Positions 6,801 through 13,917 are shown, numbered from the stretch's first letter. The stretch: 17,015 nucleotides of DNA from Bacteroidota bacterium (GCA_023417785.1 JAEZEH010000075.1:1-17015), one strand, 5' to 3'. The notes: a model not told the origin generated them from the letters alone. Made by a program: numbers and translations.

Positions 6801-7071
6801 TTCCGGTGATCAGCAGTTTGCCATCCGGTGAAAAGGCCACTGTCGTTACAGAGGCCTCGTGCCCCTGAAAGCTTCTCACCTCACGGCGAGTGCTTACTTC
6901 CCAAAGTTTCGCTGATTTGTCTTTGCTACCTGTAGCTATATAGTTGGAATCGGGGCTTGTCGCCACGGTAATGACAGCCAGTTCGTGACCTTTCTGGATC
7001 ACTGTTTCAAGTGATTGCGCCGATGCGCTACCGGCAATACAAAACATGGCAAAATAATAAAGGGCTTTCAT
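3847..7071 (-). CDS. exported WD40-repeat protein with C-terminal caspase-like (peptidase C14) domain
   Basis: This is a 1074-residue multi-domain protein. Residues 1-19 are a Sec signal peptide (MKALYYFAMFCIAGSASAQ), so it is probably periplasmic or outer-membrane associated. About 28-642 hold WD40 repeats; at least eight are clear (GHEASVTTVAFSPDGKLL, GHTRAVLAI, GHTGVVSSIRFSKDG, GHNAEVTALALGADG, and two SSWDG strands), and the span fits two seven-bladed propellers. About 645-820 include an Ig-like segment. About 825-1070 are a caspase-fold domain with the catalytic dyad present: His906 in YYAGHGS and Cys959 in LDACQSGG. The dyad implies a cysteine protease; the propellers probably bind protein partners or substrate. 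ATG 7071 is chosen because it begins a textbook signal peptide; GTG 7101, overlapping the cdaA stop, would add ten residues before it. The cdaA stop is 26 bases upstream, so an operon is plausible. Substrate unknown. Confidence 0.9.
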   Translation of the reverse strand: MKALYYFAMFCIAGSASAQSLETVIQKGHELAVITVATSPDSNYIATGSKDKSAKLWEVSTRREVRSFQGHEASVTTVAFSPDGKLLITGSNDKTIRIWEVQTGSEVYVRHTNDYITDVVVDPLQRFLVYAGHNNTGRGDSAVVLDFKSHRVTTRIPVNPDKGLGKGVMLAISPDGKWLALGEDNRKVQLMRTDDWSAVHAFEYPEGFCGGCVAFPQFSNDSRQLFVASRNGDLKVYTLNDLSQGTTILEKVEDLTAIHLSHDAQKLVLLNEDEVKVVAVKDGTALTSFPAQPKAKFNDVLFLQGDRKLIIASDNNTGIVFGLTQGAIEKPFAGFLALRNDGLDYDPNFYWQSHIARYVRLKNNILLSRDGKSLIRGKFGSKVKRWDIASGKTIMEYAGHTRAVLAIDQSRDGTRLLTGGGDGKIVVWNSDSGDSLLVIPAYREPVFDLRFNEKENQILSSSWDGTMKIHDAKSGAQVAYFSLDNGSAFTTAFHPSGLYTVTGRLDNSLQMWETDTRTVVRNFVGHTGVVSSIRFSKDGQTLLTSSWDGSVRRWDVGTGLMVEKINHGTSPLHTAIFDSPEKTIYSAGADRVIRIWEVGSGKLLGSLAGHNAEVTALALGADGKMLISHSLDGVTKFWNLESGKEFFEHIHLGENDWLVKNREGFFSGTDGARTYIHFVEGTKTYSVDQFFQEFYRPDLLPRIFQTRGGDETRGIYGKLRNAPPPELKIAIVPGEKNHAELLVRLINTGSGVDRLRILHNGKSLALPQGSIEYPAHGKHSTFRMTVKLIGGSNTFTAIASNKDNVESDPRSVEYFIESDTKHSNCYILAVGINEYQNPKLNLNYAKSDAVSLSKVIGGFSKALFHEVVVDTIFDKDATRVTILNKLDELAAKVGPEDVFIFYYAGHGSMVENRFYFIPTENGRLFDASVLRKQAIDAGTMQEKLKNIKALKQLIILDACQSGGSVELLAVRGGNEERAIAQLSRSTGIHVLASAGSEQFAAEFAELGHGLFTYVLVKGLNGEADGAPRDGKVTIYELKSYIDDQVPEMTRKLKGKPQYPYTFSRGHDFPVVIRQ

Positions 7072-7097
7072 GCCAAAAGAAAATGCGCTTTCTGAAA

Positions 7098-7955
7098 TCA
7101 CAGGCGGGTGGAAACTGAAGATTCGGGTTCCTCCTGCGGTATTTCCTCCCAGTTGGGTGGTTCGTTAGCGTGCAGATACTGGAGAATTTTGGTCTCCACC
7201 TGTTTTATTTTCAGTGATCGCAGGTATTTACCGTTCCGGGCGAGAAGAAGTCGGCCAGTTTCCTCAGAGATTGCCATCACCAGGGTGTCGGTGTTTTCCG
7301 ACATGCCAACGGCTGCCCTATGGCGCAACCCGTAGTTCGGTGGGAGGTGATCATTTTCACTCACCGGCAGAACACATCTGGCAGCCTTGATCCGGGCTTT
7401 ATGAATGATTACAGCACCATCATGCAGGGGTGAACTCTTGTTAAAGATGGAAAGCAGGAGGCGCTTTGAGATTTTCGAATCGAGGGGATCTCCTGTTTCC
7501 GCGTAAAACTTAAGTTCGGAATCGCGGGTAAATACTATTAATGCGCCGGTCTTGGACGCTTTCAATGCTTTGGCCGCCTCCATAATCTGGTCCACCTCAA
7601 AATCTTCGTGATACTGGTTCCGCCACGAGGAGATCGTTCTGAAAAAATTCTCCCGGAACTCAGTTCCCCGGCCTATCACCAGCAGAAACTTTCGGATTTC
7701 GGGTTGAAAAAGAATTATCATCGCGAGCACGCCGACACCCATAAACTGCCCCAGAATCGTGGCCAGCAGCTCCATCTGGGCCGCTCTTACGATGAGATAA
7801 ATCAAATACAGCGCAAGAATCCCGAGGAAAATATTCACAGCAATACTGCCGCGAATAAGTTTATAAACCTGATACAATAGTACACTAACCAGCGCGATGT
7901 CGACGAAATCCACGAGCGACACATCCAGAAAACCTATTTTAATCAGGTAGATCAT
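7098..7955 (-). CDS. cdaA: diadenylate cyclase CdaA (DisA_N domain)
   Basis: CdaA makes cyclic di-AMP from two ATP at the inner membrane. In other bacteria c-di-AMP controls potassium and osmolyte balance and cell-wall homeostasis. This 285-residue protein has three hydrophobic segments in the first 95 residues (about 15-33, 38-58, 66-85) followed by the DisA_N catalytic domain. The two signature motifs are intact: Asp179-Gly180-Ala181 in PLHDGAVII and Arg211-His212-Arg213 in GLRHRAAVG. The residues after about 265 are an acidic, probably flexible tail. The ATG at 7955 fits the family's usual N-terminus. folP ends 66 bases upstream on the same strand, and the WD40/caspase gene begins 26 bases after the cdaA stop, suggesting a folP-cdaA-caspase transcript, though cdaA also has its own possible -7 box. 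Confidence 0.95.
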   Translation of the reverse strand: MIYLIKIGFLDVSLVDFVDIALVSVLLYQVYKLIRGSIAVNIFLGILALYLIYLIVRAAQMELLATILGQFMGVGVLAMIILFQPEIRKFLLVIGRGTEFRENFFRTISSWRNQYHEDFEVDQIMEAAKALKASKTGALIVFTRDSELKFYAETGDPLDSKISKRLLLSIFNKSSPLHDGAVIIHKARIKAARCVLPVSENDHLPPNYGLRHRAAVGMSENTDTLVMAISEETGRLLLARNGKYLRSLKIKQVETKILQYLHANEPPNWEEIPQEEPESSVSTRL

Positions 7956-7961
7956 CCTTTA

Positions 7962-7969
7962 CAAAGGTA
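7962..7969 (-). promoter_or_regulatory. candidate -7 box directly before cdaA
   Basis: Read on the minus strand this is TACCTTTG, matching TAnnTTTG. It ends only 6 bases before the cdaA ATG, so a transcript from it would be nearly leaderless. The intervening TAAAGG could also act as a weak ribosome-binding sequence on a longer transcript from folP. No -33 partner is obvious, so this may be chance. Confidence 0.25.
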
Positions 7970-8021
7970 TTTAATTCAACCGCCTCCACAGCATCGCGCT
8001 GGGAGAATTAGCGTGTTTATC

Positions 8022-8882
8022 CTACATAAGGTGCTTCATTAGTTCGATTGCCTGGCTTGCCTCCTTCACATCGTGAACCCTCAGGATAGAAGCCCCATGA
8101 AGCAGGGCAATAGTTTGAAGTACGGTGGTTCCGTTCAGTGCATCCTCCGGCGAAATCTTCAGCGTCTTCCATACCATTGATTTTCTGCTCACCCCTACCA
8201 TCAGGGGTCGGTTTAGTCTCTTAAACAGCCGCAGATTGCCAAGCAGCTCAAAATTCTGTTGAATATTTTTGGCAAACCCGAAACCAGGGTCAACTATGAC
8301 ATTGTAAACTCCTTGCTCGAGAAGATTATTCAGTTTGTTCTGCAGTTCTGCAATCACGTCGCGGGTGACGTTCTCGTACATCGACAGGCTGCTCATTGTC
8401 GCCGGTGTTCCTCTCATATGCATCGCGATATAGGGTACCTGAAGTTCGCGAACCACAGGGATCATTGTGCTGTCAAGGTCACCACCGGATACATCATTGA
8501 TCATATTAGCGCCTTCAAGACAGGCAACTTTTGCCACCGATCCCCGAAAGGTGTCGACAGATAATATTATTTCGGGAAACTCACGGCGAATCGGAGCGAT
8601 AGCGGCCACCACCCGTTCCACTTCCTCAGCCTCCGGAACTTCCGCTGCGCCGGGGCGTGTCGAATACCCGCCTACGTCAATAATGTGCGCTCCGTCCGTC
8701 ACCATCTGCGAAACGCGTTCGAGCATAGCACGCTGGTCCGTGTAACGGTTTCCATCAAAAAAACTATCGGGCGTGACATTGAGAATACCCATTATCCTGG
8801 GCGTCCTGAGATCGAGCAACGTACCCTGTATATTCAGTGTGTGGTTTAACAAAAATCCCGTACTTTCGGACGAAAATCTCAT
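8022..8882 (-). CDS. folP: dihydropteroate synthase
   Basis: FolP condenses 6-hydroxymethyl-dihydropterin pyrophosphate with p-aminobenzoate to dihydropteroate, a cytoplasmic step of folate synthesis and the sulfonamide target. The 286-residue protein has all the family motifs in order: GILNVTPDSFFDG (Asn35 binds Mg and pyrophosphate), GGYSTRPGA, SVDTFRG, NDVSGG, VDPGFGFAKN, GVSRKSM and RVHDV near the end. The ATG at 8882 is preferred over an in-frame TTG at 8906, which would add eight unneeded residues. It diverges from the DUF1599 gene across a 53-base gap and is followed on its own strand by cdaA. Nothing unusual is seen in the active-site loops. Confidence 0.96.
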   Translation of the reverse strand: MRFSSESTGFLLNHTLNIQGTLLDLRTPRIMGILNVTPDSFFDGNRYTDQRAMLERVSQMVTDGAHIIDVGGYSTRPGAAEVPEAEEVERVVAAIAPIRREFPEIILSVDTFRGSVAKVACLEGANMINDVSGGDLDSTMIPVVRELQVPYIAMHMRGTPATMSSLSMYENVTRDVIAELQNKLNNLLEQGVYNVIVDPGFGFAKNIQQNFELLGNLRLFKRLNRPLMVGVSRKSMVWKTLKISPEDALNGTTVLQTIALLHGASILRVHDVKEASQAIELMKHLM

Positions 8883-8935
8883 TTTGAAAAGGAGTTTTCT
8901 ATTCAATTTACCAAGTTAAAGCTAAATTTTTGTTT

Positions 8936-9475
8936 GTGGTTGAAAAAACAGCACAGGAATACAAATCCATCATCACAACGTGTCAGAATCTTTTCGAGAA
9001 AAAGACCCGCGACTACGGAACGGCGTGGCGTATCCTGCGGTTACCTTCCATTACCGATCAGATTTTTATCAAAGCACAACGAATCCGGAGTATTCAGGAT
9101 AAAGGCGTACAAAAGGTGGGCGATCCTGTGCGGGACGAATTCATAGGCATCATCAATTACTGTATAATCGCATTGATTCAGATTCGTCTGCCCGAAGGAT
9201 CAGGCCTTGACTTATCGTATGAAGAACTCAAACCGCTTTACGACGAATCAGTGGACGAGACGTTTTCGCTGCTGCAAAACAAAAATCACGATTACGGTGA
9301 AGCGTGGCGCGACATGCGGGTGGCTTCCATTACCGATATTATTCTTATGAAACTGTTGCGTGTAAAACAAATTGAAGATAACCAGGGTAAGACGCTCGTG
9401 AGCGAAGGTGTCAAGGCTAACTATCAGGATATGATTAATTATGCCGTGTTCGCGTTGATACTTCTTACTGACTAA
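8936..9475 (+). CDS. DUF1599 family protein, internally duplicated
   Basis: This protein of about 179 residues is made of two similar halves. The first contains RDYGTAWRILRLPSITDQI (from Asp26) and the second HDYGEAWRDMRVASITDII (around Asp119), each followed by a helix ending in a basic IKAQRIRSIQ or LRVKQIE segment and then an INYxxxALI helix. The two units are about 93 residues apart. The pattern matches DUF1599, a helical family that I recall being linked to nucleotide-modification contexts in phages; its role as a chromosomal Bacteroidota gene is not known to me. Start choice is uncertain between GTG 8936 and TTG 8930, and no Shine-Dalgarno is visible. It is the first gene of a tight set with the DoxX-type gene (14-base gap) and aroK. 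Confidence 0.82.
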   Translation: MVEKTAQEYKSIITTCQNLFEKKTRDYGTAWRILRLPSITDQIFIKAQRIRSIQDKGVQKVGDPVRDEFIGIINYCIIALIQIRLPEGSGLDLSYEELKPLYDESVDETFSLLQNKNHDYGEAWRDMRVASITDIILMKLLRVKQIEDNQGKTLVSEGVKANYQDMINYAVFALILLTD

Positions 9476-9489
9476 TTTATATACCGATT

Positions 9490-10605
9490 ATGAGAAACAT
9501 TATTGATCAGTTCTCCAGATTTTTTATCGGCATTCTCTTCATTTTCTCCGGCCTGATCAAGCTTAACGATCCGGTAGGTACGGAGATCAAGATGGAAGAG
9601 TACTTTGAAGTCTTTGCCACCGATTTCCATCCCGTTTTTCTCATCTTCAAGGGGATCGCCATGGAGATTGGATTGATAATGATCATTCTCGAGATTGTTC
9701 TCGGCGTAGCGGTTCTTATTTACTGGAAGATGAATTTTACCGCCACCACGATGCTGATACTGTTGGTATTCTTCACTTTCCTTACGGGCTATTCGCACTT
9801 TACCAATGCGGTAACGGATTGTGGGTGCTTCGGAGACGCGATCAAGTTAACTCCAGGGCAGTCCTTCGTGAAAGACCTTATCCTGCTTGTTTTTGTGCTG
9901 CATTTATTCTGGTATCGGAAGACTTACAGGCCGGTGCTTTACACCAAAACGGGTCATCTGGTGATTGCTATTGTAACGGTTCTTTCCCTCGCGACCGCGA
10001 TTTACGCTATCAAACACCTGCCCTTTATAGATTTCCGGGCATACCGAATCGGCAATAACATTCCCGAGCAAATGACGCCGCAGGAACAGCCGATTTTTGA
10101 ATACGTCTTTATACGGAAAGACAACGGCAAGGAAGAGCGATCCGCGAAGTACCTAATGGATACCACGCTTTACACCTACAAGAGTGTAGAACAACTCAAC
10201 CCGGAAAAGACTAAGGCAAAGATCACCGACTACTCGATATCCACGCCTGAAGGCGAAGACGTAACGCAGATGACTTTCGAAGGCGACAAACTGTTTTTTG
10301 TTATGTATGACGTAAGAAAAGCCTCGGTGGATAATCTGGACGACATTCGCGAACTCATCAAGGATCTGGATGGAAACGTTGAAATGATGATCCTCACCTC
10401 CTCGGGACCCAATGAAGCTGAAGCTTTTCGTCACGAGCATCAGCTTGCGATCCCATATTATCTGGCGGATGCAACGGTTCTGAAAACCATTGTGCGGGCA
10501 AATCCAGGGATTACCTTATGGAGCAACGGCACGGTTAAGGGTATGTGGCACCACAATGACACGCCAGACGCAGAGGATGTGCTATCGCTGCTGACCTCAC
10601 CATAA
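9490..10605 (+). CDS. DoxX/MauE-type membrane protein with C-terminal thioredoxin-like region
   Basis: This 371-residue protein resembles the BT_3928 group of DoxX-like proteins found in Bacteroidota. The N-terminal half has about five hydrophobic segments (roughly 9-26, 52-77, 80-101, 125-140, 155-175). Between the third and fourth is TDCGCFGDAIKL, with Cys111 and Cys113, a motif shared with MauE-type proteins. MauE relatives support disulfide or redox maturation of exported proteins, so a redox role in the envelope is plausible but not shown. Residues about 190-371 are soluble and end in a thioredoxin-like pattern (FFVMYDV, VEMMILTSSGP, ITLWSNGTVKGMWHH). The place where a CxxC would sit reads SSGP, so that domain appears to lack redox cysteines. 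It follows the DUF1599 gene by 14 bases and precedes aroK by 5. Confidence 0.83.
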   Translation: MRNIIDQFSRFFIGILFIFSGLIKLNDPVGTEIKMEEYFEVFATDFHPVFLIFKGIAMEIGLIMIILEIVLGVAVLIYWKMNFTATTMLILLVFFTFLTGYSHFTNAVTDCGCFGDAIKLTPGQSFVKDLILLVFVLHLFWYRKTYRPVLYTKTGHLVIAIVTVLSLATAIYAIKHLPFIDFRAYRIGNNIPEQMTPQEQPIFEYVFIRKDNGKEERSAKYLMDTTLYTYKSVEQLNPEKTKAKITDYSISTPEGEDVTQMTFEGDKLFFVMYDVRKASVDNLDDIRELIKDLDGNVEMMILTSSGPNEAEAFRHEHQLAIPYYLADATVLKTIVRANPGITLWSNGTVKGMWHHNDTPDAEDVLSLLTSP

Positions 10606-10610
10606 AAGCA

Positions 10611-11114
10611 ATGAAGGTTTATCTTGTCGGGATGCCCGGTGCGGGAAAAAGCACCCTTGGAAAACAGCTAGCCACAAAGTTGGGCCTCCCTTTTTACGAT
10701 CTTGACAAGGAAATTGAAAACCAGGAGGGACGCACGATTCCGGAGATATTCAGCCAATCAGGTGAGGATCAGTTCAGAATTATTGAGTCGACCATGTTGC
10801 GTGAATTCGCAGGTAACAAAGACAGTTTTGTTCTGGCCACCGGCGGCGGGGCGCCTTGTTTCTTTGGAAACATGGAAGTGTTGAATTCTTCGGGGCTGAC
10901 GGTATACCTGAAGGTAACGATCAGTACACTAATTGAAAGACTGAGGAACAGTAAAGGCAGGCCATTGCTCGAAGCCGATCAGGACCTGGCGTTACGTATT
11001 GGAAAATTGCTTGACGCAAGACAGTCAACCTATGAAGGCGCCAGGCTCGTCGTGTCGGAGCCTGACGTTGAAAAGGTGGTGCGTGCGATACAAAGAACAG
11101 GAATTAATACGTGA
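10611..11114 (+). CDS. aroK: shikimate kinase
   Basis: AroK phosphorylates shikimate at the 3-hydroxyl with ATP, the fifth step of the shikimate pathway, in the cytoplasm. The 167-residue length is standard. Visible motifs are the Walker A loop GMPGAGKST (residues 7-15), the DLD pair Asp30 and Asp32 that contacts Mg and shikimate, Arg56 in FRIIE, the GGG turn at 78-80, and Arg117 in the lid sequence GRPLL. The ATG follows the DoxX-type gene's stop by 5 bases, so it is the third gene of a DUF1599-DoxX-aroK set. Its last 11 bases overlap the 3' end of the convergent porin gene. Gluconate kinase-like relatives are excluded by the DLD and GRPLL motifs. Confidence 0.95.
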   Translation: MKVYLVGMPGAGKSTLGKQLATKLGLPFYDLDKEIENQEGRTIPEIFSQSGEDQFRIIESTMLREFAGNKDSFVLATGGGAPCFFGNMEVLNSSGLTVYLKVTISTLIERLRNSKGRPLLEADQDLALRIGKLLDARQSTYEGARLVVSEPDVEKVVRAIQRTGINT

Positions 11115-12666
11115 TACCGATGGTTAAAAGCCCGGTCAATACCTTTTGAGTTATGTCAACAACCGGGCTAAATAGTTCAATATTCATTCCCTGCAAAGGG
11201 CCGTTAGGTGACAACTGATAAGGTAGGTATTGCCCGTTAGTCTTGGTGTGTATTAAGGCAAAGTCAACGTAAGCCCTTTTAAAACGCAAACCCAGGCCAC
11301 CAGAAACCGAATTGATTCTGTCTCCGAATGATTCGTCTGACCATCCACTTCCTTGCGATGCAAACCCTCCCCGAACCCTGAGAATCTTGTGTCGGAATTC
11401 TGCACCCAACCTGACATTCACCGTTGACGTAAGATTGCGGCGGATGTCATCATTTTCGGGGGCGTAAGATATTCCGTCTATCTCCGAACTGTATTTCGCA
11501 TTCCCCGGATTACTATACTCGACGTCAGCGGAAATAAAACCCAATTTGGAGATGGCGGTTACACCAGCCGATATCCGTGACGGCGTACGAAAATTGTACT
11601 CCGAATTTACTACATCAGTACCCGCCGATTCATTTGTGAGAATAGTTTCGCCATCGCCATAGTAGTCGAAATTCTTCCACTCGGTATCCATCCATGCCTC
11701 ATAGCTCTCCGTCAATTCATAATACGTGGGTGTTGTATAAGAAACACCAACCTGAAGAAAATCCATCGGGCGGAAAATCGCCCCCAGCGTGGCATTTAAT
11801 CCTGAACCGGTGATCTTCAGCGTTTCGTCCAGCACAAGACCAGTAAAGAATGGATCGACTTCGTAGCTCTCGGAAAAAAGTTTGCGGGATGTGTAACGGA
11901 TCGACGAAATTCCTATTCCGCCACCGACAAAAATCCGGTCACCAAAATTGGCTCCATAGCTGATGCTCCATTGGTTCGACGCCCCGGAAGTCGCGATTTC
12001 CTCACTTTGATCGGCGTCTGACAGATATTCTTCAAAATTCGATTGAACATCAGTGAAATACTCATGAGGCGGATTAGACGGATCAAGCACATCAGCCGAG
12101 CCGATTAAGAAATTATGATATGCAAGGCCAGCTGGTGTATTATAATTGTAGCCGTCTTCCATAAACTGATCCGTTACATCGCCCCAGGCATTTTCCATAA
12201 AGGCAGGTATGATAGAGTTGGCATTGTTCGCGCCGGCGTAGCGTATTGTACTATTAAAATCATTTGTCCGGTTGAATGAAATACCAAACGAACCTCCGAT
12301 AAAACTTCCGCCCTGGCGCCCGGAGGGGACATTAAACACAGCGCCGAATCCAGGAATCATGAGCTTTGAATCATTCTCGGAGGTATTCTGGCCGAAATAC
12401 CGGGTGTCGTTAGTGACGCCCCGCTGCCCGACCGACAGGCTAAATTCAGAGCGGTTATACATTCCCAGTCCGGCGGGATTAGAAAACGCGGAACTGTAGT
12501 CGCCGCCCAGTGAAATCTGTGTTCCGCCCAGCGCCTGAATCCGGGCGCTGCCACCCGGCTGAGTCCGGCTGAAAAGCAGCGCTGTTTCCGTGTAACTCTG
12601 TCCGTAACTATTTCCGGAAATGAGCAAAGCGATAGCGCTGAGGAAAAATAATGACCTCATTTTCAT
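11104..12666 (-). CDS. OmpP1/FadL-type outer membrane beta-barrel protein
   Basis: This 520-residue protein starts with a signal peptide (about 1-22, ending near NSYG-QS). The mature N-terminus has the family's ALLFSRTQPGGSARIQALGG and SAFSNPAGLGMY segments; the NPAG motif is typical of FadL/OmpP1/TodX transporters, where the N-terminal hatch plugs the barrel. The rest alternates hydrophobic beta-strands with polar loops and ends in an aromatic residue (TIGITY), as expected for outer membrane assembly by BAM. The likely role is uptake of hydrophobic compounds across the outer membrane; the substrate cannot be read from sequence. The start is ATG 12666, with ATG 12660 also possible. It lies 27 bases after the low-complexity secreted-protein gene on the same strand, so they are probably co-transcribed. 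Its 3' end overlaps aroK by 11 bases. Confidence 0.85.
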   Translation of the reverse strand: MKMRSLFFLSAIALLISGNSYGQSYTETALLFSRTQPGGSARIQALGGTQISLGGDYSSAFSNPAGLGMYNRSEFSLSVGQRGVTNDTRYFGQNTSENDSKLMIPGFGAVFNVPSGRQGGSFIGGSFGISFNRTNDFNSTIRYAGANNANSIIPAFMENAWGDVTDQFMEDGYNYNTPAGLAYHNFLIGSADVLDPSNPPHEYFTDVQSNFEEYLSDADQSEEIATSGASNQWSISYGANFGDRIFVGGGIGISSIRYTSRKLFSESYEVDPFFTGLVLDETLKITGSGLNATLGAIFRPMDFLQVGVSYTTPTYYELTESYEAWMDTEWKNFDYYGDGETILTNESAGTDVVNSEYNFRTPSRISAGVTAISKLGFISADVEYSNPGNAKYSSEIDGISYAPENDDIRRNLTSTVNVRLGAEFRHKILRVRGGFASQGSGWSDESFGDRINSVSGGLGLRFKRAYVDFALIHTKTNGQYLPYQLSPNGPLQGMNIELFSPVVDITQKVLTGLLTIGITY

Positions 12667-12693
12667 AAATGCTTTCGTTAAAAAGACAGGGAA

Positions 12694-13806
12694 TTATCTG
12701 CTACCTCTGGACCGACCGCTTGATCCGCTGGATGGAGCAGGCGACGAACTTCGGCTGTTACTACCTCCGCTATTATAGGAAGGTGAGCTGCTTCTGCTCG
12801 GCGTACTATACGAATTGTTCGAATTTCCGAACGACGAACTGCGGGAATTCGAGTCACTCGAATAGTTCGAAGAACGCGTCCTCGTATTCGAATTGTATGT
12901 GCTGTTCGAATTTGAGTTTGTCGAATTCGAAGGACTGGTGTAGCGCCATGATTTGTTATAGTACTCATTGGTACCGCTACTTTCCCGGCCTCCTGAATTG
13001 GGTCTGCCCGACGTATTCTGCTGGTAAGACGACGTTCTGGTTCTGGTATTGGCGGAATTATCTACGATGGTCGAACTTCTGACAGGTCTTTTGCCATAAA
13101 CGACTTTCCGGCCGGACTCGCCAGTATTATCAACTACGATAACGCGCGGATACCCGCCACCGTACCAGGATCTTCCTCCATACCAGGAATTGTATCCAAA
13201 TCCATAAGACGGTCCCCAAGCCGATCCCCAGGCCCATGAATTACCGGGATGGTTCCAATAGTTATTGAATCCCCAGCCGTAGTTCCAGTTGCTACCCCAA
13301 TGGTAGCTGAACGAGCTTGAATAATTGGACCGGTAATACGGGTCGTTCCAGGGATTACCCCAGGCGTTGTAGTGACTTCCGTAGAATGGTGAGTTCCAGC
13401 TATACATCGAAGGCCCCCAGTAATTGCGCTGATACCAGCTACTGTTATACCAATTATTGAAATTGTTATTGAACTGATTCAGGTTTTGCTGAGTCTGATA
13501 TTGATAATTATTCACGAAGTAATCTTCATTGTCAACCTGCGCGGTCTCAGCATTCGAACGCGAAGAGTACTCAGGATTGACATTTCGGGCCGAATAACTA
13601 TCGGTGGGATTCAGTTCATCTGACGACTCCGATGCGCGGCGATCCGCCTTCCTGGTCTCCGCCCTCGCGTATTGCTGAGCTGAGGCTTCGCGAAGCTTCT
13701 CGCGGTCTTTCGAATTGAAATACATATCATCATGCTCAATATCCTGAGCAAATGCCGACACTGAGAAAAGTGTCAGTATATAAAGGCCAAAAATCCTGGT
13801 TATCAT
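12694..13806 (-). CDS. secreted low-complexity protein rich in Asn, Tyr, Trp, Ser and Gly
   Basis: This 370-residue protein begins with a signal peptide (MITRIFGLYILTLFSVSAFA, cleavage after residue 20). Residues 21-95 are charged and probably helical. About 95-225 are dominated by Asn, Tyr, Trp, Ser and Gly (segments such as NNNFNNWYNSSWY and WNYGWGFNNYWNHPG). About 225-260 carry one more ordinary stretch (YPRVIVVDNTGESGRK). From 260 to the end it is a Ser/Asn/Arg-rich tail ending in GRSRGSR. There is no recognised catalytic motif and I do not know the family. The composition suggests an extracellular, surface or matrix protein, possibly self-associating; this is inference. It is followed at 27 bases by the OmpP1/FadL-like gene, and diverges from proS across a 147-base gap. 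The Ser/Asn tail is encoded with an unusual density of TTCGAA hexamers. Confidence 0.8.
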   Translation of the reverse strand: MITRIFGLYILTLFSVSAFAQDIEHDDMYFNSKDREKLREASAQQYARAETRKADRRASESSDELNPTDSYSARNVNPEYSSRSNAETAQVDNEDYFVNNYQYQTQQNLNQFNNNFNNWYNSSWYQRNYWGPSMYSWNSPFYGSHYNAWGNPWNDPYYRSNYSSSFSYHWGSNWNYGWGFNNYWNHPGNSWAWGSAWGPSYGFGYNSWYGGRSWYGGGYPRVIVVDNTGESGRKVVYGKRPVRSSTIVDNSANTRTRTSSYQQNTSGRPNSGGRESSGTNEYYNKSWRYTSPSNSTNSNSNSTYNSNTRTRSSNYSSDSNSRSSSFGNSNNSYSTPSRSSSPSYNSGGSNSRSSSPAPSSGSSGRSRGSR

Positions 13807-13909
13807 ATCTATCGAATTAGAAGGTACTATCAGTGTAATAACGCGAAACTGCTCATAAAGTGCACAGATAAAGCTACAAAATTTAACTGGTTATTCTTTC
13901 TGGTAGATT

Positions 13910-13917
13910 TATATTTG
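13910..13917 (+). promoter_or_regulatory. candidate -7 box of the proS promoter
   Basis: TATATTTG matches the Bacteroidota TAnnTTTG -7 consensus. It lies 36 bases before the proS ATG at 13954, giving a leader of about 30 bases, in the 147-base divergent gap between proS and the low-complexity protein gene. I see no perfect TTTG at the -33 position. Confidence 0.45.

Noticed and set aside
7072..7101. GTG start of the WD40/caspase gene overlapping the cdaA stop
   Set aside because: It would place ten residues before a textbook signal peptide that begins at ATG 7071. Kept only as an alternative.
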